Below, piece by piece: positions 8,890-17,952 of a DNA stretch of 64,000 nucleotides. The position numbers and the translations under genes were made by a program. The notes under the pieces were generated by a model that was given only the letters and a program-made list of their open reading frames with translations, had not been told where the DNA came from and did no database searches. Positions within the stretch are counted from its first letter, which is position 1; each line of letters opens with the position of its first letter. The stretch comes from Pseudomonas sp. Irchel s3b2 (GTDB lineage Bacteria; Pseudomonadota; Gammaproteobacteria; Pseudomonadales; Pseudomonadaceae), in the NCBI RefSeq assembly GCF_900187445.1, contig NZ_FYEB01000001.1, positions 248,001 through 312,000 of the forward strand. The letters are read 5' to 3'.

Positions 8890-10095
8890 TCATGGTCGAC
8901 TGCCCTCGGCGACGCGGGTGGCTTTGCTTTCCCGGGTGTAGGTCAACACGAAATGCGCCACAAGGCCGAAGATCAAGCCCCAGAAAGCAGCGGCCAGACC
9001 GAGGAAGCTCATGCCCGACGCGGTCACCAGGAAGGTGATCAGGGCCGCTTCACGTTGTTTCTCGTCAGCCATGGCGCCGGTCAGCCCGGCGCTGATCGCC
9101 CCGAACAGGGCCAGGCCGGCAAGGGAGGCAATCAACTCTTTGGGCAGTGCGGAAAACACTGAAGCCAGGGTCGCGCCAAAAATCCCCATCAAAATGTAGA
9201 ACACCCCGCAGGCGATTCCGGCGATGTAGCGTTTATCGCGGTCTTCGTGGGCTTCGCGACCGGTGCAGATTGCCGCCGTAATGGCTGCCAGGTTAAGGCC
9301 ATGGGAACCGAACGGTGCCATCAGTATCGAGCCGATCGCAGTGACCGAAATGATCGAGCGCGCCGGAGTGTTGTAGCCTGAGGTACGCATCACCGCCATG
9401 CCCGGGACATACTGGCCGGTCAGGGTCACCAGGGCCAGCGGCAGGCCAATGTTGATGATCGCGTGCCAGCTCCACTCGGGGGCGATGAAAATCGGGTGAG
9501 CGACATCGATAGAGATCGAGCCACTGTTGAGTTCACCGAAGGAGGCCGCCACGGCGCAACCGACAATCAGCACCGAAAGAATGGCGTAGCGCGGCGAAAA
9601 GCGTTTGAAGATCAGGTAGGCCGCGATCATTGATAGCACCAGTGCCGGTTGCAGTTTGATCGAGGTGAACAGTTCGGCGCCGAAGCGAAACAGAATGCCC
9701 GCGAGCATGGCGGCGGCGATGGCCTTGGGCAGGCGACTCATCAGTTTGTCGAACGCACCAGACAAACCGACCACCGCGATAATCACCGAAGCCACCACAT
9801 AGGCGCCGATGGCCTGGGGCAGGGAGACCGTGGGCAGCATCGACACCAGCAACGCTGCGCCCGGTGTCGACCATGCCGTAATCACCGGAACCCGCAGACG
9901 CCAGCTCAACAACAGGCCGGTCACGCCGCTGCCAATGGAAATGGCCCAGATCCAGGACGACACCTGATCATTGGGCAGGTGCGCTTCCCGAGCCGCCTGA
10001 AACACGATGATCAGCGGGCCGGCATAGGAAATGATCACGGCGATGGAGCCTGCAATGATCGCTGACAGAGATAGATCCTTTCTGAGTGTGTCCAT
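8890..10095 (-). CDS. benE: BenE family benzoate/H+ symporter
   Basis: A 401-residue inner-membrane transporter with about 12 hydrophobic spans. BenE features visible are VPVITAWSTPGAALL near the N-terminus, GQYVPGMAVMRTSGY and FGSHGLNLAAITAAICTG in the second half. The family imports benzoate, but this locus carries no ben catabolic genes, so the substrate may be another carboxylate. I chose the ATG at 10095 (MDTLRKDLS); an ATG at 10135 would add 13 residues with little support. The gene is divergent from a MocR regulator, and repeats of ATTGAGTCGATT lie just upstream, so its expression is probably controlled by that regulator. Confidence 0.88.
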   Translation of the reverse strand: MDTLRKDLSLSAIIAGSIAVIISYAGPLIIVFQAAREAHLPNDQVSSWIWAISIGSGVTGLLLSWRLRVPVITAWSTPGAALLVSMLPTVSLPQAIGAYVVASVIIAVVGLSGAFDKLMSRLPKAIAAAMLAGILFRFGAELFTSIKLQPALVLSMIAAYLIFKRFSPRYAILSVLIVGCAVAASFGELNSGSISIDVAHPIFIAPEWSWHAIINIGLPLALVTLTGQYVPGMAVMRTSGYNTPARSIISVTAIGSILMAPFGSHGLNLAAITAAICTGREAHEDRDKRYIAGIACGVFYILMGIFGATLASVFSALPKELIASLAGLALFGAISAGLTGAMADEKQREAALITFLVTASGMSFLGLAAAFWGLIFGLVAHFVLTYTRESKATRVAEGSRP

Positions 10096-10141
10096 GATGT
10101 CTCGACTTGGCGTGGCTGGCACGCGGTGATTCATGAGTGAG

Positions 10142-10196
10142 ATTGAGTCGATTGATTCGATTCGAGATGAGTGTATTTGAATGAATTGAGTTGATT
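10142..10196. promoter_or_regulatory. Operator-like half-sites at the benE side of the divergent region
   Basis: ATTGAGTCGATT is at 10142-10153 and ATTGAGTTGATT, with one change, at 10185-10196. They face the same way and match the arms of the inverted repeat at 10346-10375. They sit 47-100 bases upstream of the benE start. The role is inferred from repetition and position. Confidence 0.6.
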
Positions 10197-10345
10197 CAAT
10201 AGTTCCAGAAGTTATGACGGGATGTTTTTTTGCTATCAGTGTTTGTTTGTCCGATTTTTTTAACATAACTATTTGATTATTAAGTAAATAGTGTTCAGGA
10301 AGAAAATTTGGCGTGAAAAGTGTTGCTCGATTCAATCACTGCATC

Positions 10346-10375
10346 AATCGACTCAATTCATCGATTGAGTCGATT
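10346..10375. promoter_or_regulatory. Perfect inverted repeat, probable MocR operator
   Basis: AATCGACTCAAT (10346-10357), a six-base spacer TCATCG, and ATTGAGTCGATT (10364-10375) form a perfect 12-bp inverted repeat about 70 bases upstream of the MocR start. GntR-type winged helices bind such inverted repeats. The same arms recur near benE. Confidence 0.7.
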
Positions 10376-10444
10376 TATTAGTTGCCTAACCTCCATGTGA
10401 TATGCTCGGATATTCCTCATTTCTACGATGGGTAGCGATCATTC

Positions 10445-11833
10445 ATGTGGGTTCCTCAGCTAAGCGAGTTCGGCCAGCCGATGTATTTGTCGATTGCCGA
10501 CGCGTTGGCGCGCGATATCAGCAATGGCGTGTTGAACGAAGGTGATCGTCTGCCGACCCTGCGGGAGCTGGCCACCACGCTGAATGTCACGCCGGGTACC
10601 ATCAGCCGGGCCTATAGCGAAGCCCAACGACGGCGTCTGGTGCAGGGGGAAGTGGGGCGTGGCACTTATGTGCTCAACCAGAAGCAACGGGAACTGCCGG
10701 CCAGCAACAGTGCCGCCCCGCTGAATCTGGGGCAGTCCGAATTATTGGATCTTTCGATCATCAAGCCTTACAGCGAAACCCTGGAGTACTGGTTGCGCGA
10801 CGCATTGGTGGGCATGGCCAAGAGCACGGATTTTGCCCGTGCCCTCGATTACGCCCCCGATGGCGGTCATCCGGCCCATCGCGAGGCAGGGGCGCAGTGG
10901 CTGCGCCATTCATTGCCCGATGCGCAATGGCAGCAAGTGGTGATCACCGCAGGCGCGCAGCATGGTTTGATGGTCGCGATGAGTGCGCTGACCAACGCCG
11001 GTGATCTGGTGCTCTGCGAGGCGCTTTGTTACCCCGGCATCATTTCCCTGGCCCATGGTCTGGAACGACGTCTGCGTGGCGTGCCAATGGACGATGAAGG
11101 GATCATTCCCGAAGCGCTGCGCGAACTGTGTCAGCGTGAGAAACCGGCGATGCTGGTCTGCGTGGCGACCTGCCAGAACCCGACGGCCGCGATCATGTCG
11201 CAAAAGCGTCGGGCACAAATCGCAGCCCTGGCCGAAGAGTTCGACTTCATCATCCTGGACGATGACATCTATGGCTTCCTGGCCACCGACCCGTCGATCA
11301 AACCGCTGTCGGCGTTCGCTCCGGAGCGTTCGGTGTACCTGACCAGTCTGTCGAAGTCGATCATGCCGGCCTTGCGGATCGGCTATCTCTATAGCCCGCC
11401 GAAACTGTTGTCGCGCCTGACCTCGATGGTGCGCAGCAGCGTCTGGATGCCGTCGCCATTGACTGCTCAGCTGGCCAGCAACGTAATCACAGAGGGGTTG
11501 GATAAAAAGCTGATCCGTATTCAGCGCAACGAAGCCGCCGGGCGGCAGGCGATCGCTCAGGAAATATTCGCCAATTTCGAACTCAAGACCCAGCCGTACT
11601 CCTACCACGTCTGGTTGACGCTGCCCGAGCCTTGGACCAGCGACGAATTCACCATGTTGGCCCGTGCCAATGGTGTGTTAGTCCTCAGTGGCACCCAGTT
11701 CCAGGCCGAACGTACCGGGATTACCCGCTGCGTGCGATTGGTGTTGATGTCGCCCACCAGCCAGGACGAATTGAGATTTGCCCTGACCAAGCTGGCCAGC
11801 CTGATCGATTCGGACCCGCGACGTTATTACTGA
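10445..11833 (+). CDS. MocR-subfamily (GntR) transcriptional regulator with aminotransferase-like domain
   Basis: This 462-residue regulator has an N-terminal GntR winged helix (~10-80; LPTLRELATTLNVTPGTISRAYSE and GRGTYV). A fold-type I aminotransferase-like domain follows (~110-455). The PLP-lysine motif is retained as SLSKS with Lys304, and the phosphate-site region ILDDDIYGFL is present, so cofactor binding is plausible. MocR proteins sense PLP-linked ligands and often regulate an adjacent divergent gene, here benE. The ligand cannot be read from the sequence. Confidence 0.9.
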   Translation: MWVPQLSEFGQPMYLSIADALARDISNGVLNEGDRLPTLRELATTLNVTPGTISRAYSEAQRRRLVQGEVGRGTYVLNQKQRELPASNSAAPLNLGQSELLDLSIIKPYSETLEYWLRDALVGMAKSTDFARALDYAPDGGHPAHREAGAQWLRHSLPDAQWQQVVITAGAQHGLMVAMSALTNAGDLVLCEALCYPGIISLAHGLERRLRGVPMDDEGIIPEALRELCQREKPAMLVCVATCQNPTAAIMSQKRRAQIAALAEEFDFIILDDDIYGFLATDPSIKPLSAFAPERSVYLTSLSKSIMPALRIGYLYSPPKLLSRLTSMVRSSVWMPSPLTAQLASNVITEGLDKKLIRIQRNEAAGRQAIAQEIFANFELKTQPYSYHVWLTLPEPWTSDEFTMLARANGVLVLSGTQFQAERTGITRCVRLVLMSPTSQDELRFALTKLASLIDSDPRRYY

Positions 11834-11995
11834 GCCAACGGCGCTATCGCCTGACGTTTGTCCCTCAGATGATGGCCAACTCGCCTACAGTTAATTCAGC
11901 CTCTGACGAATGCCTTTGTCCGGGGCCCTTCCACTGCACGAAGGCCTCCGCTAAGGTGCGCGGCTTCCAATCCTTTCATCGCTCGAAGGCCCGGC

Positions 11996-12226
11996 ATGAC
12001 CGAACAGAACACCGACCCGCTGCACGGCGTGACGCTGGAACAAATCCTCAACGCCCTGGTTGAACACTACGAATGGTCGGGGCTGGCCGAGCGCATCGAC
12101 ATCCGCTGCTTCAAGAGCGACCCGAGCATCAAGTCGAGCCTGACGTTCCTGCGTAAAACCCCGTGGGCCCGGGAGAAGGTTGAACGCTTGTACGTGAAGC
12201 TGATGCGCACCAAGCGCCCGGTCTGA
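11996..12226 (+). CDS. VF530 family DNA-binding protein (DUF2132)
   Basis: A 76-residue protein with the full VF530 pattern: [42 protein letters not shown] and WAREKVE. The family is named after a small helical Vibrio protein reported to bind DNA; its cellular role is unknown. The stop is followed two bases later by the GTG of the next gene, so the pair is probably one transcript. The 162 bases before it show no other gene. Confidence 0.85.
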   Translation: MTEQNTDPLHGVTLEQILNALVEHYEWSGLAERIDIRCFKSDPSIKSSLTFLRKTPWAREKVERLYVKLMRTKRPV

Positions 12227-12228
12227 GC

Positions 12229-12885
12229 GTGGTCATACCCCCGGCGCCAGAATCTGCCGCGAGGCGTCGTTGTGTTGCCATGGCGGCGATCCTGGGCTGG
12301 ATGGGTTTAAGCATTCAGCTGTACCTGATTCTCTATTCACGCTGGAGCATCGCCGCCAGTCTGCTGGCGGGGCTGGTGAGCTTTTTCAGTTTTTTCACCG
12401 TGCTGACCAATACGCTGGTGGCGGTGGTGCTGACCTGTGAACTGACATCCCGCGATTCGGCGGCGCGACGCTGGTTTCTACAGCCGTGGGTAAGCAGTGC
12501 AATTGCGGTGAGCATCGCCGTGGTCGGTTTGGCGTACAGCCTGTTGTTGCGCCATTTATGGCATCCCGAAGGCTGGCAGTGGCTGGCCGATGAGCTGATG
12601 CATGACGTCATGCCGCTGCTGTTTCTGGTTTATTGGTGGTTCTGTGTGCCCAAAGGTACGTTGCGGCTGCGGCACATTGCGCTGTGGGTGATCTATCCGT
12701 TGGTGTACTTCGGCTATGCGTTATGGCGCGGGCATCTGCTGGCGGTTTATCCCTATCCGTTCATTGATGTGGACAAGCTGGGTTATCCACAGGTGTTTGT
12801 GAATGCCGGGGGATTGTTGGCGGGGTTTGTGCTGATTGCGCTGCTGGTGGTTGGGCTGGATCGGTGGTGCACGGATCGCAAGTGA
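12229..12885 (+). CDS. Pr6Pr family integral membrane protein
   Basis: This 218-residue protein has six hydrophobic spans. Pr6Pr features include a cluster FFSFFTVLTNTLVAVVL near span 2, a His/Asp-containing loop DELMHDVMPLLFLVYWW, and a late loop with YPYPFIDVDKLGY. No biochemical function is established for the family. The GTG at 12229 begins two bases after the VF530 stop. A short palindrome immediately after its stop probably ends the transcript. Confidence 0.75.
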   Translation: MVIPPAPESAARRRCVAMAAILGWMGLSIQLYLILYSRWSIAASLLAGLVSFFSFFTVLTNTLVAVVLTCELTSRDSAARRWFLQPWVSSAIAVSIAVVGLAYSLLLRHLWHPEGWQWLADELMHDVMPLLFLVYWWFCVPKGTLRLRHIALWVIYPLVYFGYALWRGHLLAVYPYPFIDVDKLGYPQVFVNAGGLLAGFVLIALLVVGLDRWCTDRK

Positions 12886-12887
12886 AC

Positions 12888-12917
12888 TGTGGCGAGGGAG
12901 CAAGCTCCCTCGCCACA
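12888..12917. repeat. Short REP palindrome, probable bidirectional transcription end
   Basis: TGTGGCGAGGGAGC and its inverted complement are separated by two bases, forming a near-perfect 30-bp palindrome followed by AAAAA. It lies between the convergent Pr6Pr and siderophore-reductase genes. On the minus strand the hairpin is preceded, not followed, by the T run. Confidence 0.8.
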
Positions 12918-12943
12918 AAAAGCATGCAACCACCGTGTTGCGG

Positions 12944-13735
12944 TTACTCCTCGTCACTATCATCCAGTCGCCAGTAACCGACAGCCTTCACAAATTGCTC
13001 GCTCAGATCGTGCTCATCAAGCAATACCCGGCGAATCTGCCGCGACACTTTGCTCTCGGTCGCCACCCATGCATACAGGTTGCCCGAGGGAACCTTGATC
13101 TGCTGCACGGTGGTCAGCAGGTTGTTTCTGCCATCTTCGCGTAGCACCCAGATCACATCGACTTGCGCGGCGCTTTCCAGGCGTTGTTGTTCGGCGCCGT
13201 TTTCCACTTCCACGATCACCAGCGCACGCCGATTGGCGGCCAGGCCTTCGAGGCGGCGGGCGATGGCGGGCAGGGCGGTTTCGTCGCCGATCAGCAAATA
13301 GCTGTCGAAGATGTCCGGCACGATCATCGAGCCCCGAGGCCCGCCGATGTGCAGGAACTGGCCGGGTTTGGCCTGCTCGGCCCAGGTCGAGGCAGGGCCA
13401 TCGCCATGCAGCACGAAGTCGATGTCCAGCTCTAGCGTGTCCAAATCATAACGACGAGGTGTGTAGTCGCGCATCGCGGGCATCGGCCCGTTGTCTTTGC
13501 CAGCTCCAAGAACCAGTGTTTCCAACGCCGCTTGCTCCGCAGCGTTTTGGGGGAACAGCAGTTTGACGTGATCGTCCGTTCCGAGGCTGACGAAGCCCGC
13601 AAGCTCAGGACCGCCCAGGGTAATCCTGCGCATACGCGGGGTCAGAGCGATCACCCGTAGCACTTCCAGACGACGGCGTTTGATCTCGTGGCTGACACGA
13701 TGAATGGATTGGGATGGCACGATAAGGTCGGTCAT
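12944..13735 (-). CDS. Siderophore-interacting protein, NAD(P)H-dependent ferric-siderophore reductase (YqjH/NfeF-like)
   Basis: A 263-residue cytosolic flavoenzyme of the SIP family. The FAD-binding domain (~20-130) has the signature RDYTPRRYD, and the C-terminal NAD(P)H domain contains YLLIGDETALPAI. Such enzymes release iron by reducing ferric siderophores. The ATG overlaps the PadR stop by four bases (13732-13735), so the two genes form an operon. E. coli has the same pairing, yqjI (PadR) and yqjH (SIP), there linked to iron and nickel. That similarity is of family and context; the substrate is not shown. Confidence 0.88.
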   Translation of the reverse strand: MTDLIVPSQSIHRVSHEIKRRRLEVLRVIALTPRMRRITLGGPELAGFVSLGTDDHVKLLFPQNAAEQAALETLVLGAGKDNGPMPAMRDYTPRRYDLDTLELDIDFVLHGDGPASTWAEQAKPGQFLHIGGPRGSMIVPDIFDSYLLIGDETALPAIARRLEGLAANRRALVIVEVENGAEQQRLESAAQVDVIWVLREDGRNNLLTTVQQIKVPSGNLYAWVATESKVSRQIRRVLLDEHDLSEQFVKAVGYWRLDDSDEE

Positions 13736-14313
13736 TCGGCGTTCTCCGAAGTGGGTTGAACGACAGGGCCGTCGACAATAGCTTTGGCCGTGTTGTTGAG
13801 CAGGTCGCGTACCCGCAGGATTTCTTCCGGGCTCCAGCGGCCATGGTGCATTTGCAAGGCATGGCGCAGGTTGTGCACCGCTTCGTGAATTTCGGCGGGG
13901 CGGTCATGGCCGCGCAATGAGCGCTTGCTGACTTCGATACGCATGCGCACGCCGTCCAGGGCAATCGCTTGTTCACTTAAAGACAGACGTCCGGCGTCGG
14001 TGATTGTGTAGCGTTTTTTCCCGCCCTCGGCATCGCCCAGGATCATTTCGCTTTCTTCAAGGAAGGTCAGGGTCGGGTAGATCACGCCGGGGCTGGGGCT
14101 GTAGGCGCCGTCGAACATGCTTTCGATCTGGCGGATCAGGTCGTAGCCATGGCACGGCTGCTCGGCGATCAGTGCCAACAGCAGCAATTTCAGGTCACCG
14201 GGGGCAAATACTCGTGGCCCGCGTCCACCGCGTTCGCGGCCGGGTCCTGGGCGCTTCTCGAAGCCGTCGCGGCCGTCCCCGTGTTCGCGGTGGGGGGAAT
14301 GATGGTCTCTCAT
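13732..14313 (-). CDS. PadR family metal-responsive-type regulator with His-rich N-terminus (YqjI/NfeR-like)
   Basis: A 193-residue PadR regulator. Residues 1-35 are a His/Arg/Gly-rich tail (MRDHHSPHREHGDGRDG...) that could bind metal. The winged helix follows, with LLLLALIAEQPCHGYDLI and SPGVIYPTLTFLEE, then the wing GGKKRYTITDAGR, and a C-terminal helical dimer domain. E. coli YqjI has the same layout and loses repression with nickel. It overlaps the reductase gene by four bases. A palindrome, AAGATATATCTT, lies 35 bases upstream of the ATG and suggests autoregulation. Confidence 0.87.
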   Translation of the reverse strand: MRDHHSPHREHGDGRDGFEKRPGPGRERGGRGPRVFAPGDLKLLLLALIAEQPCHGYDLIRQIESMFDGAYSPSPGVIYPTLTFLEESEMILGDAEGGKKRYTITDAGRLSLSEQAIALDGVRMRIEVSKRSLRGHDRPAEIHEAVHNLRHALQMHHGRWSPEEILRVRDLLNNTAKAIVDGPVVQPTSENAE

Positions 14314-14347
14314 TTTTGCTTGCTCTCGTCGTGTTTAGATACAACGT

Positions 14348-14359
14348 AAGATATATCTT
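14348..14359. promoter_or_regulatory. Palindrome upstream of padR, probable operator
   Basis: AAGATATATCTT is a perfect 12-bp palindrome 35 bases upstream of the padR start. AT-rich inverted repeats of this kind are typical PadR operators. Function is inferred from position. Confidence 0.55.
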
Positions 14360-14399
14360 TAGCCCTAGGCAAGCCTGTCAGACCGATGGTTGAAAAAAA

Positions 14400-14838
14400 A
14401 AACGTGGTGGGGAACCTCGAAATGCCGCCTGAAAAAGCCATTTCTATCGAAAAAATAACGATTTTGATTCAAGTAAAAACGTCAAAATTAGTGTTAACTC
14501 TCTAATAGTCCGGTTTGCTCCTATATAGACGAGTCGTGTGGTATCGGTCTTACAGAAGTTGGTTTGATTTGGATTGTTAGTTAGTCGTGAATTTGAGTTG
14601 TTTGTAGTCTGTCTCTTACAGTCAGTCAGCGCTTTTATTGTTATTTCAGGTTTTTTCTTTCCATGGTAATGGTGCTCTGGCTACATGTTTGTCGGAACTT
14701 GCCTGCTTACTTTCCAGATCGATTGCTTGATCATTCTTCGGCGTTGAAAGTTCTGAAGAACACATGGCTGCTCGTGACGGTTTTTGTTCTGATGGAACTT
14801 TCAGTGACTCGATCCTTTATAAATACAGGTACTGAACG
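14400..14838. other. AT-rich intergenic region and long leader of the fimbrial operon
   Basis: About 440 bases without a credible gene separate padR from the first pilin gene. The composition is visibly richer in A and T than the surroundings, with A and T runs and segments such as CTATATAGACG and CCTTTATAAATACAGG. A weak ribosome site (AGG, nine bases before ATG) precedes the pilin. The length and AT content fit a regulated promoter region, possibly a target of MvaT-type silencers; I cannot fix a transcription start. Confidence 0.5.
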
Positions 14839-15318
14839 ATGTTCAAGAAATTCGCTATTGCTGCTCCATTGGCTGTTCTGGCTTTGGGTTCCTCCATGGC
14901 TTTCGGCGCGGGCGAAGCTCGTCACTCCATCAGCCTCATCGCCCACGTACCCACCAATGGTTTCTACGTGGTGCCTACCGATCCTGACCTGGTCAACAAA
15001 GACCAGGACATGAGCTATCAGCCGAGCACCGGCAAGATGGGTGAAGTCAACGGCTTCTTCGACGTGCGCAACAACAACGGCTCGGTTCACGCCAGCCTGG
15101 AAAGTTTGCCGAAGCTGATCGCCGGCGCCGAAGCCATCGATCTGGAAGTCTCATTCAACAACAAAGTGCTGACCCTGACACCGCAAATGGTTGTGGGTGA
15201 AGCTGAGTCTGATGTGAACTTCCGTGCACCGCTGAACATTAAGGCCGTGGGTACCACTTTCCAGCCGGGCGATTACACCGGTGCCGTAGCAATGATCTTT
15301 GATGCTGTCACCCCTTGA
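14839..15318 (+). CDS. CS1-type (alpha) fimbrial major subunit
   Basis: A 159-residue secreted pilin with signal peptide MFKKFAIAAPLAVLALGSSMAFGA. The mature protein shows the CS1/CFA-I pattern: an N-terminal donor strand (ARHSISLIAHVPT), FYVVPTDP, FDVRNN, LEVSFNNKVL and GDYTGAVAMIFDA at the C-terminus. There are no cysteines, as expected for class 5 pilins. As the first gene, followed by a ~110-base gap before the usher, it is probably the most abundantly translated product. Confidence 0.9.
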   Translation: MFKKFAIAAPLAVLALGSSMAFGAGEARHSISLIAHVPTNGFYVVPTDPDLVNKDQDMSYQPSTGKMGEVNGFFDVRNNNGSVHASLESLPKLIAGAEAIDLEVSFNNKVLTLTPQMVVGEAESDVNFRAPLNIKAVGTTFQPGDYTGAVAMIFDAVTP

Positions 15319-15428
15319 TCAAACGATCAGGCACTAAGCGCTAACTTTTTCAAGTGGCGTTATCCGGCGGATACCCAGCAGGGCTCGTCCGCCGGACTTC
15401 AACTTGTCCGTAATCAGAGTACGAGTTC

Positions 15429-17951
15429 ATGTTCCCGATGACACCCATCGCGGCCGCGCTTGCGCTGTTGTTTTGTGCCAGCGCAGTGGCGGCACCTGCT
15501 TCCGTCGGTACCACACCTCGAAGTCTGTTGGCGCAGGCCAAGGGTTTGCCGGCGGATTTCGAGGAGCATTTTTTTGATGTGCCTCTGGCTGTTCGGGTCG
15601 AACTCGATCAGCAGCCATTGGGAGAGGCCATGGTGGTGTTGTCTCGTGATGATCGCATCACCCTGCTCGAATTCACCGACACCAGCGAAAACCGTTACGG
15701 CGCCGCCGAGCGGGAGAAGTGGGCCAGTTATCTCAAACCTGGCGTGCCGCTGGGCGCGTGTACCGGTTCCTGCCCGGATCAGGTGCTGGGCGTGCACTAC
15801 AACCTGGAAAACTCACTGGTCTCGATCCTCACCGAAAACGCGGAGCGCGACTTGGAAGCCAAGCGTTATTTTGAGCAACCTTTGGGTGGCAGCAGCGGCC
15901 TGATGGTGCGCAATCAGCTCAATCTCAATGGCGGCCAGGACCAGGACCTGGGCGGACGCTTTGGCCTTGAAGCCAGTGGCAGCCTGGGTAACTGGAGCCA
16001 GACGTTCAACATGCAACTGGCCCGTCTCGGCGGTCCGGATGACAAGCTTTACCATGCGATACACGAGCTCTACACCCAGCGCGAACTGCAAGGCAGTTTC
16101 GTCCGCCTGGGCTATTTCACCCCCAATTCCGAAGGGCTGACCCGCCAGCCGCGTACGTTCGGCACCAGCCCCGACACAGCAGTCGGCGTCATGTACGGCA
16201 GCTCCGACAGCCTGGCCATCAACAGTCCCATGCCCAGCGTCTATCCGATTTATGTCACGGCCAATCGCCAAGGCTCGGTGGAGATCTATCGCGACGGCCT
16301 GTTGATCAATACCCAATCGGTACCCGCCGGTTTGCAGACGCTCGACACCCGACCGCTGCCCGGCGGGATCTACGAAGTTGAAGTGCGCCTGATCGAAGAC
16401 GGCCAGATCACTTCCACCACCCAGGAACTGGTCTACAAACCCAACAACTGGCGCAACCTCGACGAGCGCTGGCGCTACAACCTGTTCGCCGGTGAAGAAA
16501 GCAAACTGCTCAGTAACTGGGATCAACAGGCCAGCGGCAGTGCGACGGTGGGGGCCTCGGTCAATTACCTGATGCATCCGCGGGTGATTGTCGGGGCGTC
16601 GGCGCGGCAGATTCGCGAAAAAATGCAGTTAGGCACGTCCATCGACTGGACCCTGGCCAATCACATCAGCCTGTACGCCAACGTTTACCAGACGCAGGAT
16701 CACGGCACCGGCCTGGATCTGCAGAGCCTTTATAACTATGGCGCCGGCAGCCTGGTGATCAGCCACAACCGCAGCTGGCTGGACACCACCAATCTGTACG
16801 ACACCTTGCCGGACGGCACGCGCGTCCGTCAGCGCAATGTTTTTGTCGGCGAAACCAGCAACTCGTCCCTGGCGCTCAACCACCGGATCAGCAGCAAGAC
16901 CTCCATCAACGCCCGTGTGTCCCACAGCGAAGGCAATGTCGAAGGCGTCGGTCTGGACCTGGGCTGGAACCAGCGCACCGTGCTGTTCGGCAGCGATGCC
17001 AACTGGCGCTTGTCGCTGTTCGATCGGCCGGGCAGTTACAGCAGCGGCGATGCGCGCAATCGCGGCGTTGATTTGAGCATCAACGTGGCGCTGGGCTCGC
17101 CGGGCCAGCAGATCACCGGCAGCATCGGCTCGCGCACCGACCGCGATGGCGGGCGCGACAACAACGCCTCCCTCGGTTGGCGCAAGGACCTCAAGGATCA
17201 TGTGCTGCAGAACGTCTCGGTGACCGCACTGACCGACACCTATGGCGTGGGCGTGTCCAGCCTGGCGAACTTTCGCACTGATGCGATCAACGGCGACGGT
17301 TTCATCCAGCGCTCGTCCTACAACGGCAACTTCACCGGTGGCCTGAACATGGACAGCACCCTGATCGTCGGCGGCCAGCATATGGTGTTGACCAGCCGGC
17401 ATGACATGCGTGGCGCGGGGATGATCGTCGACGTGGAATCGGACATCGATGACATCGCGTTACGCGCGGACGACTACAGCGGCGGCAGCGCAGCGTTGCG
17501 CCCAGGGCGCAATTTCATCCCGATCACCGCCTACCAGAACAGCTCGGTGAGTTTCGATTTCGAGGGCAACAGCGTGCCTGCCGCCACGATCGAGCCGGCG
17601 CGCACGCGCTATCACCTGAACAAGGGCGGGGTGGAGTATCGCAAGGTCCGGGTGATGAAGACCCTGACCGTGCTTGGCCGACTGGTCAATGCGCAGGGTC
17701 TGCCGCTCAAGGGCCACCACGTGATCAACCACGCCAGTCGTGGGGTGACCGAAGTCGATGGCTTCTTCTCGATGGAAATGAATGCCGGCTCGCCGACTCT
17801 GGAAGTGCGTCAGGGCAGCCAGCTGCTGTGCCAGTTCCGTCTCGATGCCAGTCGGCATCGCAATGAAAACAATGTGTTGATGATCGGCGATCTGCGGTGC
17901 ACGCCGGACACCCTGGCCGACGTCACGTCGACCGAGCAAAAGGCGGGTTGA
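15429..17951 (+). CDS. Outer membrane usher of CS1-type fimbriae (CooC/CblC/TcfC-like)
   Basis: An 840-residue usher that secretes and assembles pilins through the outer membrane. It has a signal peptide (TPIAAALALLFCASAVAAPA), an N-terminal periplasmic domain, then a beta-barrel with many Tyr/Asn/Gly strands, for example LFAGEESKLLSNWDQQASG. A C-terminal domain follows with RYHLNKGGVEYRKVRV and a plug-like LGRLVNAQGLPLKGHHV. These features fit the alpha-usher group rather than the FimD group. The stop is separated from the adhesin ATG by one base, so translation is coupled. Confidence 0.9.
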   Translation: MFPMTPIAAALALLFCASAVAAPASVGTTPRSLLAQAKGLPADFEEHFFDVPLAVRVELDQQPLGEAMVVLSRDDRITLLEFTDTSENRYGAAEREKWASYLKPGVPLGACTGSCPDQVLGVHYNLENSLVSILTENAERDLEAKRYFEQPLGGSSGLMVRNQLNLNGGQDQDLGGRFGLEASGSLGNWSQTFNMQLARLGGPDDKLYHAIHELYTQRELQGSFVRLGYFTPNSEGLTRQPRTFGTSPDTAVGVMYGSSDSLAINSPMPSVYPIYVTANRQGSVEIYRDGLLINTQSVPAGLQTLDTRPLPGGIYEVEVRLIEDGQITSTTQELVYKPNNWRNLDERWRYNLFAGEESKLLSNWDQQASGSATVGASVNYLMHPRVIVGASARQIREKMQLGTSIDWTLANHISLYANVYQTQDHGTGLDLQSLYNYGAGSLVISHNRSWLDTTNLYDTLPDGTRVRQRNVFVGETSNSSLALNHRISSKTSINARVSHSEGNVEGVGLDLGWNQRTVLFGSDANWRLSLFDRPGSYSSGDARNRGVDLSINVALGSPGQQITGSIGSRTDRDGGRDNNASLGWRKDLKDHVLQNVSVTALTDTYGVGVSSLANFRTDAINGDGFIQRSSYNGNFTGGLNMDSTLIVGGQHMVLTSRHDMRGAGMIVDVESDIDDIALRADDYSGGSAALRPGRNFIPITAYQNSSVSFDFEGNSVPAATIEPARTRYHLNKGGVEYRKVRVMKTLTVLGRLVNAQGLPLKGHHVINHASRGVTEVDGFFSMEMNAGSPTLEVRQGSQLLCQFRLDASRHRNENNVLMIGDLRCTPDTLADVTSTEQKAG

Positions 17952-17952
17952 G

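Noticed and set aside
8669..8941. Open reading frame of 90 codons on the plus strand
   Set aside because: It runs through the benE terminator and into the benE 3' end antisense, with no recognisable domain or good ribosome site.
14663..15013. 116-codon frame starting in the fimbrial leader
   Set aside because: It overlaps the pilin gene in another frame; the hydrophobic stretch does not form a credible signal peptide and the pilin is clearly real.
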